Below are positions 34,147-44,338 of a DNA stretch of 64,000 bases, piece by piece (within the stretch, counting starts at the first letter, position 1; every line of letters starts with the position of its first letter). A program made the translations under genes and the position numbers. The notes under the pieces were generated by a model. The model did no database searches and was not told the DNA's origin. It saw nothing but the letters and a program-made list of their open reading frames with translations. The DNA is from a candidate division LCP-89 bacterium. GTDB taxonomy: Bacteria > Electryoneota > B3-LCP. Location of the stretch: contig JALGVT010000019.1 in the NCBI GenBank assembly GCA_025774555.1, positions 1 to 64,000 of the forward strand, in the 5' to 3' direction.

Positions 34147-37100
34147 CTATTTCATCAGCACCATCTTACCACTGGCAATGAAGTCGCCTGCTTCGATGTG
34201 GTAGATATATATGCCTGACGCCAGACCGGACGCATCGAAATTTACTTCATACGATCCGGCGTTCTGCCAGCCGTTCACTAATGTGCTTACCAACCTGCCT
34301 TGTACATCATAAATACCCAGCTTTACAATACTGGAAGCAGGCAACTGATAGCTGATTGCTGTAACCGGATTGAACGGATTGGGATAGTTCTGTCCCAGTG
34401 AAAACTCCGTCGGAGGTGTCTGCGCTTCAAGGGACTCGACTACGTATGGCGGTTCTATCGTAGAATATTTAATGGCGAATGTGTTTTCAAGAGGCATGGC
34501 GAGTTCGTCATAATTCCCTGAATACAGGAATTGAATGCCGATAGCGCCATCTCCGTCTTCAATTCCGATGGAACAGTTATCCACCAGATCGCTCATCATG
34601 TTATACATAACAACGATTTCACCGTCGCCGGACAGCGTTGGATATGCCGCCGGATCGAGCAATTGAATCTGGAAGGTTTCATACGACAACGGATCGGATT
34701 CGTGAGGAACCTGATACCACTCTATGATGAAACGGTCATTGTCCATATCATGGTAACTCGCTACCTGTCCGTAATTGCCCGGAGCTAAATCATCCCAGAA
34801 TGCGGCTACCATTTTATTGGGCGGCACTGAGTGAGGTATCGGCATGTTATTCGGATAGAAGGTTTCAGTTTGACCGAATTCCAACCATCCGTGAGACGCC
34901 ACGCTGATCATGTCGTACTCAACACCGTAGAATTGGAAGGAGAATGGCAAATAAGTGACTGTATAACTGTTGTTACCAACGCCGAGGTCTGTGCCGCTTC
35001 CGCCCGCCATGGGGGCGATCTCAAGCCAATCATAAGAAGGAGCGTGTTCACCATCGTAGAGATCATACGCCCAGTAACCGTAGTCATCAGGACCGATGGG
35101 GTTGCGGCGCTCATCGCCGAACAGGATAGTGAATCCGACAGTGTCGGCGTAACCGCTAAGCGCGGTAATTTCCAGCGTGAAGTCGAGAACTGTCCCTTGC
35201 GCAAGCATTTGACTGGCAAAGACGTCGGTGAATGTAATAATGTCCTGTGCGCTCGAATTCAGTTCATTCAGTGTAACGCTCGGGTTCGGAATCGTGATCA
35301 GAGGATCGACACAACTGAGGATGACTGTCAAATCCTCGCTGTCGCCGCTGCCGTTATTCTCGACAGTTATAGCAAGATCGACGGTTTCACCTGGATCGAA
35401 GTGATTATCGCCGTTTCCGCCTATAAAGTCATCGACAAAAAGATCCTCATACTGGACGACAGGAGAATGTGCCGTTATGAAGAAAGTTGAAGTCCAGATT
35501 GAATCTCCGTCAGTGGCTGTCATGGTAAATTCGACGTTATGATTATCGGGGATTTCACCCAGAGCCTCGACTGCGTAACCATCCTCGACGAACGCGCGTC
35601 CTCCGCTGGGAATGAGAGCGAACGTTTCAAAGTCATCGCTGATTGCCACGTTCAGATCATCCGAACTGATGGTTACGTCTATATTATTCGCGGCAATTGT
35701 TCCGAGGTTCTCAACGGCAATGGACAACAGCACAGTTTCACCGAGATCTAACATCTGGTTGTTATTGCCGCTTGCATCGTTGATCGACAGGGCATAGAAG
35801 ATGACATAGTTATCTTGCAGCGTAACGATGCTGACGCTCTCCTGATAGCGATAGTAATTCGGTTTTGTCACTGTGACAATCATGTCGCTACCGGGAAGCT
35901 GTGGTTCGATGGTTATCGGCAGCGGTCCGCCCGTGCCTTCTTCGACGGCGATAACTTCATCGTTCACCGTCAGAGCGATAATCGCTCCTAAATCCGCAGT
36001 AACGGTAAAGCTGGTTAAGCCGGTGAACAGCACCGGGGAATGCGAAACGGACATCGTCTGCGGCACTTCTGAATACAGCGTTGTAAAGGCGTCGCCGAAG
36101 TGATGGAAGAGGTTATATGTATGAACCTTGTTGCCGGTATTATACGGCCAGTTTGAGACTGACAAGTATATTTTACCTGAAGCATTGGCGAAGCAGGTGC
36201 GCTGGTTTTCAAAACCAACTGGATCGCTGCCATATCCCGGATCGAAATCGGGCCACATAGAGTCATAAACGCCCCACTGGTAGGTGTCATTTACGAAAGA
36301 ATAGGACACCTCAGACGCCGCATTGACGCCCAATGCGCCATGATCCATATTATGAAATGCCTCCGCGAAGCATTGCGGGCTATAACCGAAATTCCCTGTA
36401 CAGCAGTTCGTCGAAAACACGAAAGGCAGTTGATTGTTGGAAAGTCCGCTCAGGCTTCCAATATTATACATTGGATCGCCCCAGCCTTCTTCGTAGCCGT
36501 GATCTCTGTGCTGCACTAAGAAAGCGCCGCTGTTGATATCAGCGTTGATTCTGGACGCGTTGCCGCCCCAGTCGAGCAGATGTTCAGGGGTAGCGGGAAT
36601 GTACCCCAGACCGTTAGGCCCAAAGTAATTGACTATGGTGCCGGTATTGGAATTTGTTGACCATAACACACCTGGATTTCCAGAGCAAATCGCATATTCA
36701 CGAACAGGGTGCTTGTTCTGCTCGTTTTCAAAGTAACCGTAGATAATATCCGTGCAGAGTATGAACCAGCGGTCATCCTGCCATCCACCCGCGATTACCG
36801 GATTATCGTAGAAATTTGGATCGGTTGGCGGTGTGCGTTCATAATTCAACAATTTGTTCACTGTAGTGGCGAGATGAGCTTCATCTTGAACGCTGATCCT
36901 TCCGATAGCAAAATCAGGCAGGTTGTCGGCGTTCATGTCCGCATACATATTATCTGAGAGGCAGTAATTAGACCAGGTAGGGGATGCAATACCGGATGCG
37001 CCCTGTACGTCAGAAAGAAGCAGCACAGCGACAGGTGGAATATCCCATGTGTAGTAAGCATTAATCAGGTAGTTGGATATCAGTGTGGAATTGTTGCCGC

Positions 37101-37956
37101 CAATTTCGGATAGCGGCGTAATGCCGGTGATAATCCCCTGAAGATTCCGCCACTGTTTAATCGTATCCGCCCAGGCGCTGTAAAGGGGATCATCAGGAAT
37201 GATGATCAGGTATTCGCAGTTATCTTCGTCGGACACAGAATGACGGTTGTAATCGACCTGCGGCAGGGATTGGTAATTGATAAGATGCTGGCTGAGGATA
37301 GGATCCCAGTATCTGCTGCGCAAGCGATCCTCACCAAAATGACCGTTACCGCCGATGAAATCAACGCGGACTCTGATATCGCGATAAACGATTAGTTCCC
37401 GCTTCACCGGATTGTACTGAAACGGCGTGATACCGAGGATGACCACGTCAACGCCGCGCATCTTTGTCTCTTCTGATAACAGCACAGGATTCTCGGGATA
37501 ATAGGCATCCACGGAATAAATATCGCTATCCTTTACATAGACTAACGGTGAATCATCAGTCTCCAGCGGAATTGGCGGCGCAGGGATGATATTCAGGTTC
37601 TGGTAAATTTCGGTTTGAGTCGCAATGATCTGGAAGTTCACCGCCGCTCCCTGGGGGATGGCTACGTAACGACCAGCGCCGGGCAGATCGGGGGCGCCGG
37701 CATTATTGGGAAGATAAACTCCCGGGATTTGCACAAACTGCATGGTTTCCCCATCGATTTGCTGGTCGATAATTGTCAATTCGGGGATGGAAAAAACTAT
37801 TTCTACTCCAGATACATCCTGATTGACAAGATTGAATCCAGCTTCTCCCCAGTTGTCCTCGAAGGTGATAACTTCAGCAAATGCAGATGTTGTGATCAAC
37901 AGCAGCAGCAGGCTGATCATCATAGTTATCGCGAGCTTTTCGGTTTTGCAGCGCAT
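34147..37956 (-). CDS. Gingipain-like C25 cysteine peptidase with type IX sorting domain
   Basis: This 1269-residue protein has a signal peptide (to about 27), a C25 propeptide-like region (about 28-240) and the catalytic domain. The His lies in VQHRDHGYEEGW (His486) and the Cys in FSTNCCTGNF (Cys518 or 519), as in gingipain xHG and CVNGDF. Several CARDB-like or Ig-like repeats follow (LGETVLLSIAVENLGT, PGETVDLAITVENNGS). The sorting domain has YPNPFNPVT, IYDVQGRLVS, SGIYIYHI and a final KMVLMK. It is a likely extracellular protease. Confidence 0.9.
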   Translation of the reverse strand: MRCKTEKLAITMMISLLLLLITTSAFAEVITFEDNWGEAGFNLVNQDVSGVEIVFSIPELTIIDQQIDGETMQFVQIPGVYLPNNAGAPDLPGAGRYVAIPQGAAVNFQIIATQTEIYQNLNIIPAPPIPLETDDSPLVYVKDSDIYSVDAYYPENPVLLSEETKMRGVDVVILGITPFQYNPVKRELIVYRDIRVRVDFIGGNGHFGEDRLRSRYWDPILSQHLINYQSLPQVDYNRHSVSDEDNCEYLIIIPDDPLYSAWADTIKQWRNLQGIITGITPLSEIGGNNSTLISNYLINAYYTWDIPPVAVLLLSDVQGASGIASPTWSNYCLSDNMYADMNADNLPDFAIGRISVQDEAHLATTVNKLLNYERTPPTDPNFYDNPVIAGGWQDDRWFILCTDIIYGYFENEQNKHPVREYAICSGNPGVLWSTNSNTGTIVNYFGPNGLGYIPATPEHLLDWGGNASRINADINSGAFLVQHRDHGYEEGWGDPMYNIGSLSGLSNNQLPFVFSTNCCTGNFGYSPQCFAEAFHNMDHGALGVNAASEVSYSFVNDTYQWGVYDSMWPDFDPGYGSDPVGFENQRTCFANASGKIYLSVSNWPYNTGNKVHTYNLFHHFGDAFTTLYSEVPQTMSVSHSPVLFTGLTSFTVTADLGAIIALTVNDEVIAVEEGTGGPLPITIEPQLPGSDMIVTVTKPNYYRYQESVSIVTLQDNYVIFYALSINDASGNNNQMLDLGETVLLSIAVENLGTIAANNIDVTISSDDLNVAISDDFETFALIPSGGRAFVEDGYAVEALGEIPDNHNVEFTMTATDGDSIWTSTFFITAHSPVVQYEDLFVDDFIGGNGDNHFDPGETVDLAITVENNGSGDSEDLTVILSCVDPLITIPNPSVTLNELNSSAQDIITFTDVFASQMLAQGTVLDFTLEITALSGYADTVGFTILFGDERRNPIGPDDYGYWAYDLYDGEHAPSYDWLEIAPMAGGSGTDLGVGNNSYTVTYLPFSFQFYGVEYDMISVASHGWLEFGQTETFYPNNMPIPHSVPPNKMVAAFWDDLAPGNYGQVASYHDMDNDRFIIEWYQVPHESDPLSYETFQIQLLDPAAYPTLSGDGEIVVMYNMMSDLVDNCSIGIEDGDGAIGIQFLYSGNYDELAMPLENTFAIKYSTIEPPYVVESLEAQTPPTEFSLGQNYPNPFNPVTAISYQLPASSIVKLGIYDVQGRLVSTLVNGWQNAGSYEVNFDASGLASGIYIYHIEAGDFIASGKMVLMK

Positions 37957-38003
37957 ACTGTTTTGCCTCTCAATTTGGTGATTAGTGTCTGCCTAATTTA
38001 AAT

Positions 38004-38032
38004 AATATAATAATAAATATGAAATATTCCAA
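38004..38032 (-). promoter_or_regulatory. Promoter of the C25 peptidase gene
   Basis: On the minus strand TTGGAA (38032-38027) and TATATT (38009-38004) are 17 bp apart, about 47 bp before the ATG. Confidence 0.5.
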
Positions 38033-38220
38033 GCGCAAAAAAATGCTATTACAGGTTAGCAACTCATGTTGTGAGTATTTCAAAGGATAATCCTTCAATT
38101 TCTATCGTATACACAGTAAGAAAATGAAGTAAACTCTGGATTTTTAATTCTATTTGTTATAGATTTGTCTTCAAACTTTCATTGTAGCGATCAGATGCAA
38201 ATACTTATTCGAGAGTAATC

Positions 38221-38946
38221 ATGTTGACAGATATGAAAATCACAGTTATCTTCGATAATAATCAATTCAGCACCAGGCTCATTCCGAAGTTTGGCTTTTC
38301 CTGTGTCGTTGATACTGGTTCTGAAAAAATCCTGTTTGACACAGGTTCAGATGGTGATGTACTGCTCCAGAATCTACAAAAAGAGGGATTCGATCCGGGC
38401 GGTTTCAATTTAATCTTCATCTCACACCTGCACTGGGATCATACCGGCGGGTTGGAACGAATACTTGAAGCTAAAAAAGATATACCCGTATTCTTGCCGG
38501 ACGATGCCACTGATGATTACATCGCTGCATTGCGTGAGGGCGGGACGCCTGCCAGCAAAGTAACAACTCCCATCGAGATAAATAATGGTATTTATTCCAC
38601 CGGTTCATTGCCCGGAAGGAAGAGGGAGCATGCGCTGGTAATTGAGACATCATCTGGATTGGCGGTTATAACTGGCTGCGCGCATCCCGGTATTGTCAAA
38701 ATCGCTGAAACGGCAAAATCCGTCGTTAAGCGGGATATCTGTCTGCTGCTCGGCGGATTTCACCTTCGCGATACTGCGCCTGCCGCTGTGAATGATACGA
38801 TAGAGCGGCTCATTGAGTTGGGAATTGAACGGGTATGCCCGCTTCACTGCACCGGCGATTCTGCCCGGGAACAGTTCGCTTCATCATTTAACGATAGGTG
38901 CATTCTGGGCGGTGTCGGATTGACTGTAAAAATCCCCGATAAATGA
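38221..38946 (+). CDS. Metallo-beta-lactamase-fold hydrolase
   Basis: This 241-residue protein has the metal-binding motif HLHWDH in LIFISHLHWDHTGG, an earlier LFDTGSD, a later His in TGCAHPGI, and FHLRD. This is the form of the archaeal/bacterial MBL group related to 7,8-dihydropterin-6-methyl-4-(beta-D-ribofuranosyl)-aminobenzene-5'-phosphate synthase-like proteins. The exact substrate is unknown. An internal ATG at 38233 (MKITVIFD) is an alternative start. It is divergent from the C25 gene. Confidence 0.88.
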   Translation: MLTDMKITVIFDNNQFSTRLIPKFGFSCVVDTGSEKILFDTGSDGDVLLQNLQKEGFDPGGFNLIFISHLHWDHTGGLERILEAKKDIPVFLPDDATDDYIAALREGGTPASKVTTPIEINNGIYSTGSLPGRKREHALVIETSSGLAVITGCAHPGIVKIAETAKSVVKRDICLLLGGFHLRDTAPAAVNDTIERLIELGIERVCPLHCTGDSAREQFASSFNDRCILGGVGLTVKIPDK

Positions 38947-39025
38947 TTAACTACTGGTTTATTATGAGCCATTATTTGTAATGTAAAGAGCTTGATCTGC
39001 TCAATAAATCATTTTTATTTGTAAC

Positions 39026-39054
39026 TTGACAATGAAGGGCAATTTTACTATATT
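39026..39054 (+). promoter_or_regulatory. Consensus-like promoter of the SLC13 locus
   Basis: TTGACA (39026-39031) and TATATT (39049-39054) are separated by 17 bp. The first gene starts 125 bp downstream, leaving a long leader in which I see no riboswitch. Confidence 0.65.
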
Positions 39055-39179
39055 TAGGGGGAATACAAATTCAAAATTGCCATTCTATTTTCCTGTCGAT
39101 TATCAAAATTAAACTGCCAATCAGAAACTATTATACCGCTGTGCAAGCAAGCGGCTGATAATAACCAAACCAGATAAGC

Positions 39180-40652
39180 ATGCCCGAAGAATTCAGTATT
39201 TCATCTGCTGCAAAGAATATCGATTGGAAAAGGATTTCCTTTATTTTTCTCGGTATTGGCTTGTTTCTAATCGTTTATCTCGCTCCTCAACTGCCGGATG
39301 CAGTGGATCCGGCTGGAGAAAGCTTTCCGCTCACCAGAGAAGGCAAAGCAGCCCTTGCGCTATTTCTATTAGCGGCGACATGGTGGGTTTTCGAGGTAGT
39401 GCCGATCGGTATTACCGCAATCGCGATAGGTGTTATACAGGCGCTCTTTTCAATCCGTTCAGCCAATGATGCTTTCAGCGATTTTATGAATCCCTCTGTT
39501 TGGTTTATATTCGCTTCGTTAGTTATAGGAAGAACCTTCACCAAGAGCGGTTTAACTCAGCGTATGGCATACAACATGCTGGTCATTGTCGGTGAACGCA
39601 CCAGCATGATCTATTTAGGGAGCTTTATATTGATTGCAATGCTGACAATGATTATGGCGCATACCGCCGTCGCAGCGACCATTTACCCTCTCCTGATGGC
39701 TATATATTCACTATATACTGACGAACAAAAGCCGACGCGTTTCGGGAAAGGACTGTTTATCGGCATGGCTTTCGTCGCCGGAGCAGGAAGCATTTGTACT
39801 CTGCTGGGCGCGGCGCGCGGCGCAGTGGCTATAGGTTTCTATAAAGATATCATCGGAACTGAAATCTCCTTCTTCGATTATTCCCGCTACCTGGCGCCTA
39901 TAGGATGGTTGATGGTCTTTCTATTATGGGCGTTCTTTATGGTGTTTTTAAAACCCGAAAACAAAACCATACCGGGGCTGCGAGAAAAGGCAAAATCGCT
40001 TCGTTCCAAACTGGGACCAATCGCCAATGTTGAATGGTTCACTCTCATCGTCGTTATGGGCGCGATTGCTGTGATGAGCCTCCGTTCCTTTGTTCCCATG
40101 CTTCAACCTATCAATAAATCGGCAATCATCCTGACAACGACCATTCTGTTCTTCATCTTCAAGGTTCTGACTGTTCAAGACCTGGAAGAAATTCCTTGGA
40201 ATATCATATTACTGTTTGGCGGCGCGATGAGCATCGGGTTTTGTTTATGGCAGACAGGTGCGGCTGAATGGATGGCTATCTACTGGCTGGGACTGTTTCA
40301 GAATGCGCACTGGTTTATTTTTGTCATGGGAATGGCTATTTTCGTTCTGACCATGACAAATCTGATTATGAATGTCGCAGCTATCGCCATTACTATGCCG
40401 ATTGCTTTAGTTATCGCGCCCTACCTTGGTGTTTCACCAGAGGTTGTGATGTTTGCCTCTCTGGTAGTTGCCGGAATGCCGTTCCTCTTCCTGGTTGGAG
40501 CGGCGCCTAACGCGATTGCTTATGAAAGTAAACAGTTCACGTCTGCTGAATTCATGAAATATGGGGTGCCGGCATCGATTCTGCTGATGATCATTCTCGC
40601 CATCTTTGTTACGGTAATCTGGCCCCTTCTTGGATTACCGATTCATGTTTAA
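39180..40652 (+). CDS. SLC13/DASS-family sodium:anion transporter
   Basis: This 490-residue protein has about 12 membrane segments. Family features include EVVPIGITAIAIGVIQ, the SNT-like helix hairpins (FMNPSVWFIFASLVIGRTFTKSG and MAHTAVAATIYPLL), and a second half with IILLFGGAMSIGFCLWQTGAAEW and LVGAAPNAIAYESKQFTSAEFMKYG. It imports a di- or tricarboxylate or an inorganic anion such as sulfate with sodium. It heads a locus of signalling genes that may control it. Confidence 0.92.
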   Translation: MPEEFSISSAAKNIDWKRISFIFLGIGLFLIVYLAPQLPDAVDPAGESFPLTREGKAALALFLLAATWWVFEVVPIGITAIAIGVIQALFSIRSANDAFSDFMNPSVWFIFASLVIGRTFTKSGLTQRMAYNMLVIVGERTSMIYLGSFILIAMLTMIMAHTAVAATIYPLLMAIYSLYTDEQKPTRFGKGLFIGMAFVAGAGSICTLLGAARGAVAIGFYKDIIGTEISFFDYSRYLAPIGWLMVFLLWAFFMVFLKPENKTIPGLREKAKSLRSKLGPIANVEWFTLIVVMGAIAVMSLRSFVPMLQPINKSAIILTTTILFFIFKVLTVQDLEEIPWNIILLFGGAMSIGFCLWQTGAAEWMAIYWLGLFQNAHWFIFVMGMAIFVLTMTNLIMNVAAIAITMPIALVIAPYLGVSPEVVMFASLVVAGMPFLFLVGAAPNAIAYESKQFTSAEFMKYGVPASILLMIILAIFVTVIWPLLGLPIHV

Positions 40653-40712
40653 TTAACGGTTGTTTCGCATAAGTCTTCCGTTAGCAACGTTTCCTTTACT
40701 TAGGAGATTAAT

Positions 40713-41264
40713 ATGAAATTGAAAAAAATAAATGAGCTGATGCTGCCGCTCGACGAATATGCTGTCGTTGAGGAAGAGGCTACTATGATAGATGCGATTC
40801 GGGAACTGGATACTGCGCAGAAAAAACTTCCCTCCAGTCTCCAGCCCCATCGTGCTGTCCTGGTTATCAACGATAAAGGGGAGATTGTTGGAAAACTGGG
40901 ACAATTAGTTTTTCTGAAAGCTCTTGAGCCCAGATATGATAGTATCGGTGACATAGACAAACTTGCTTCCCGCGGTTGGAGTTCCGACTTTCTATCTTCA
41001 GTGATGGATAATATGAGATTGTGGAAAGAGAGTTTTGCCGATTACGTGCGGCGAGCCGAGAACACCAAGGTCAAGGAAGTTATGCACTCGGTTACCGAGT
41101 ATATTGACATCGACGCGCCTCTGAGCGAAGCAGTTCATAAACTGGTTATGTACCAGACCTTGTCAATTCTAGTGAAAAAGGGCGATAAGGTCGTCGGCAT
41201 CTTGAGACTCGCCGACGTATTTTCTGAGATAGCAGACAAAATAAAGACATATTCAGAGTCGTAA
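40713..41264 (+). CDS. CBS-domain protein, 183 aa
   Basis: Two CBS motifs flank a helical insert: VVEEEATMIDAIRELD with HRAVLVINDKGEIVGKLGQL, and VKEVMHSVTEYIDIDAPLSEAVHKLV with LSILVKKGDKVVGILRLADVF. CBS pairs bind adenine nucleotides and act as energy sensors. It lies 60 bp behind the SLC13 gene and 88 bp before the kinase-like/receiver fusion, so it may link transport to energy state. ATG 40713 follows TTAGGAGATTAAT, a good ribosome site. Confidence 0.88.
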   Translation: MKLKKINELMLPLDEYAVVEEEATMIDAIRELDTAQKKLPSSLQPHRAVLVINDKGEIVGKLGQLVFLKALEPRYDSIGDIDKLASRGWSSDFLSSVMDNMRLWKESFADYVRRAENTKVKEVMHSVTEYIDIDAPLSEAVHKLVMYQTLSILVKKGDKVVGILRLADVFSEIADKIKTYSES

Positions 41265-41352
41265 ATAAAGGAACGGACTCTTACGGTGCATAGCTATTGA
41301 TTCCCTTTATTCTGGTTAGAATTAAGACCAACACATCATAAGGAGGAGACTG

Positions 41353-42567
41353 ATGGCAATCATTTCGATATTCAGCGGAACTTATTGCCATAGCGCTGAA
41401 ATCATAGACGGCGTGGCTGAGAAGTGTGAGAGAAAATGGACTGATAGCGGCATCATCGAAGCCACTGCAAAACGCTGGAGCATTTCAGCAGAAAAGCTGC
41501 ATAGAGCGGTCTTCGGTCCAGCTCCATTCCTCGGCAATTTCAGAAGGGAGAGAACGAAATACGCTGCTTACCTCAAAATGATGCTTGCTGAGGTAGTAAA
41601 AGAAGAAAATATCCTTCTTGATGGGTTCATAGGTCATTTTATAAGCACGGATATTCCTCATATTGTGCAAGTCTGTGTGATCGCGAACTATGACTATCGC
41701 ATGGAAATTGCAATGAAAAGTCTATCCGAAAAAGAGGCGAAGCAGAAGATTAAAAAAGATGACGAAATCAGGACACAGTGGACCCAATATCTGTTTGAAA
41801 AAGCGCCGTATAATGATTCTCTGTATGATATTATTATTCCCATGCAGACTACTTCAATCGAAGATGCTATCGAAATTATCCTGAATAATTCACAAAAAGA
41901 GGCAGTCAAAACGACATCCGAATCGCTCAAGAAATTAGAGGATTTCAGCATAGCTGCGATAGCAAACCATACCCTGCTCAACAAGGGATATGATGATTTC
42001 GATATCTCTTGTGAAGATGGTATCGTAACTGTAGCCGTGAACAAATCCGTTACCAGGCTCGAACATTATATGGGAAAAATAAAGAGTGTCGTCGAGGAGT
42101 TAGCTGAGGTGAAATCGGCAGAAGTGAAAGTCGGGACGAAATATCAGCAGCCCAGTATACTGACTACCGTGGAGTTCCAACTGCCCAAGAAAGTACTGCT
42201 GGTTGACGACGAAAAGGAATTTGTTCATACCTTGTCAGAAAGACTGCAGACCCGCAATCTCGAATCCACAATCGTTTATGACGGCGAAGAGGCATTAGCG
42301 CGTATCAAAGATGAAGAACCTGAAGTGATGGTTCTTGATCTTAAGATGCCGGGCATCGATGGGATTGAAGTTCTGCGCAGGGTGAAGAAAGAACACCCGG
42401 ATATCGAAGTAATTATTTTAACCGGTCATGGTTCGGAGAAAGAAGAAGCTCTGGCGCACCAGTTGGGCGCATTTGCATACCTGCAGAAACCAGTTAACAT
42501 TGACGTGTTAGCTCAGAAAATGAAAGACGCTTACAGAAAAATCGCAGAGAAGAAATCCGCAGACTAA
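41353..42567 (+). CDS. Cytidylate-kinase-like domain fused to a receiver
   Basis: This 404-residue protein follows AAGGAGGAG. The N-terminal part (about 1-180) resembles cytidylate-kinase-like P-loop proteins (ISIFSGTYCHSAEI, ILLDGFIGHF, VCVIANYDYRMEIAMK, YNDSLYDIIIPMQTTSIEDAIEII). The P-loop lacks the usual GKS, so nucleotide binding is doubtful. A small alpha/beta linker domain follows. A complete receiver starts near 278 with phospho-site Asp329 in MVLDLKMPG and Lys in LQKPV. It is probably a phosphorylation-controlled regulator of the neighbouring transporter or kinases. Confidence 0.8.
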   Translation: MAIISIFSGTYCHSAEIIDGVAEKCERKWTDSGIIEATAKRWSISAEKLHRAVFGPAPFLGNFRRERTKYAAYLKMMLAEVVKEENILLDGFIGHFISTDIPHIVQVCVIANYDYRMEIAMKSLSEKEAKQKIKKDDEIRTQWTQYLFEKAPYNDSLYDIIIPMQTTSIEDAIEIILNNSQKEAVKTTSESLKKLEDFSIAAIANHTLLNKGYDDFDISCEDGIVTVAVNKSVTRLEHYMGKIKSVVEELAEVKSAEVKVGTKYQQPSILTTVEFQLPKKVLLVDDEKEFVHTLSERLQTRNLESTIVYDGEEALARIKDEEPEVMVLDLKMPGIDGIEVLRRVKKEHPDIEVIILTGHGSEKEEALAHQLGAFAYLQKPVNIDVLAQKMKDAYRKIAEKKSAD

Positions 42568-42628
42568 AAAATCCTGAGGCGCTTATCACTGCAAAGAGAA
42601 TTAATGTGGTATTTGCTTGATTGTTGCT

Positions 42629-44323
42629 ATGAAAAATATAAATCATACAGCAGTTAATGGTCAAGCTCCAGTTAGAGGTGAACAAAGCTATCGACGCCTC
42701 TGGCTCTATACCAGCCTTTTAATGTCGCTGGTGGCTATTATGCCTCTGATCATTTTGACTATTGTCCATTATCACCAGTACCAGAAAGCGGCGCGAACTG
42801 AGCTGATCTACCCCATCTCAAGGCTTCTATCAAATACCAAACGTTCCCTGGAAACGGTTATAGATGAGAGAAAATCTGCACTTTCCCTTATTGTCAACGA
42901 GAAGCTTATAGATGATTTAAAAACAGAGGCAAAGCTTAATCGCACTTTTTCTAACTTAAAGGAGGCGTTCGGCGGTTTCATCGATCTAGGATTAATTGAT
43001 ATCCAAGGAAACCAGTTAGCTTATGTGGGACCATACGACCTGCAGGGTAAGAACTATAAAGATCAACCCTGGTTCCATGAAGTCAGCATCCGTTCTGTCT
43101 ATGTAAGTAATGTTTTCATGGGACACCGTAATTTCCCGCATTTCGTTATTGCGGTAAAGCGGGACGATCTGGATAAAGGATTCTACGTTTTACGGGCAAC
43201 AATTGACATGAAGTTGCTGGATAACGAAATGCAGGCTCTTGATTTGGGACCATCCAGCGACATCTTTCTATTGAATAGGGATGGGATGCTTCAATCACAA
43301 TCTCGATTTCATGGTAAAATTCTCGGTCCGTGCAGCATTCCTGTTCCGCATTATTCTTCACAAGCTGAACTAATGACCGATTATTTTGAAAACCAGAAGA
43401 ACCACATTCTTGGATATGCTTACATTGAACGCTCCCCTTTTATTTTAATTACAGTACAGAACCAGAGAGAGCTACTGAAGACCTGGATTGCAGTTAAAAA
43501 TGACCCAATCTGGTTCCTGATTGGTAGCAGTATAATGATAATTCTGGTGACGTTCGGTATAGCAACTTACCTGACCAACCGCGTACGTGAATCAGATACG
43601 CACCGGGCGAAGATCTTCCATAACATGGAATATACCAATAAAATGGCTTCTATTGGGCGTCTATCAGCGAGCGTGGCGCATGAGATCAATAACCCTTTGG
43701 CGATCATTAACGAGAAAGCTGGGTTAATGAAGGACATGGCAAGCTTTACCGACGATTTTTCACAGAAGGAAAAAGTTCTTAATCTCGTAGATTCCATTCT
43801 AAATTCGGTGGATCGCTGCAGCACGGTAACGCACAGATTGCTTGGATTTGCCAAGCGTATGGACATACAAAATGAGTTGATTGACCTGGGGCTGTTACTG
43901 CGAGAAGTCCTCGGATTTCTCGGCAAGGAGATGGAGCACCGCAATATTTCAGTACACTTTGACCTCCCCGACGATATCCCAACCATCGAAAGTGATCGCG
44001 GACAATTGCAACAGGTTTTTTTGAACATTATCAATAACGCTTTTGCAGCTGTCGATGACAATGGTTGGATCAGGATCGCTGTTGAAGATAGAAATAATAA
44101 TATGGTCGCCGTTACTATCTGTGATAATGGCACAGGTATTTCAAAAGAGGACGTCAAGCGGCTCTTTGAACCTTTCTTCTCAACGAAAGGGCAGTTTGGA
44201 ACCGGGTTAGGATTGTCGATTACAAATGATATAATTCAGAAATTGGGCGGACGTATTGAAGTAGAGAGCGAACTCGGTGAAGGAACTTGTTTTATAATAA
44301 TCTTACCGCGTACAAAGGTATAG
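42629..44323 (+). CDS. Membrane sensor histidine kinase with Cache-like sensor
   Basis: From ATG 42629 the protein has 564 residues. Two membrane helices (LMSLVAIMPLIILTIV and WFLIGSSIMIILVTFGIAT) enclose a periplasmic domain of about 250 residues that looks like a dCache sensor (YVGPYDLQGKNYKDQPWFHEV, FVIAVKRDD). HisKA has His351 in SVAHEINNPLAI. HATPase has FLNIINNAFAAV, DNGTGIS and GTGLGLSIT. It presumably phosphorylates the receivers on either side. The dCache sensor suggests an outside small-molecule ligand, perhaps the anion carried by the SLC13 protein. Confidence 0.92.
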   Translation: MKNINHTAVNGQAPVRGEQSYRRLWLYTSLLMSLVAIMPLIILTIVHYHQYQKAARTELIYPISRLLSNTKRSLETVIDERKSALSLIVNEKLIDDLKTEAKLNRTFSNLKEAFGGFIDLGLIDIQGNQLAYVGPYDLQGKNYKDQPWFHEVSIRSVYVSNVFMGHRNFPHFVIAVKRDDLDKGFYVLRATIDMKLLDNEMQALDLGPSSDIFLLNRDGMLQSQSRFHGKILGPCSIPVPHYSSQAELMTDYFENQKNHILGYAYIERSPFILITVQNQRELLKTWIAVKNDPIWFLIGSSIMIILVTFGIATYLTNRVRESDTHRAKIFHNMEYTNKMASIGRLSASVAHEINNPLAIINEKAGLMKDMASFTDDFSQKEKVLNLVDSILNSVDRCSTVTHRLLGFAKRMDIQNELIDLGLLLREVLGFLGKEMEHRNISVHFDLPDDIPTIESDRGQLQQVFLNIINNAFAAVDDNGWIRIAVEDRNNNMVAVTICDNGTGISKEDVKRLFEPFFSTKGQFGTGLGLSITNDIIQKLGGRIEVESELGEGTCFIIILPRTKV

Positions 44324-44338
44324 TATCAGGAGGTCGTG

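Noticed and set aside
34831-35490. A 219-codon plus-strand frame opposite the C25 peptidase gene
   Set aside because: It is the complement of a clearly coding strand and shows no domain, signal or ribosome site.
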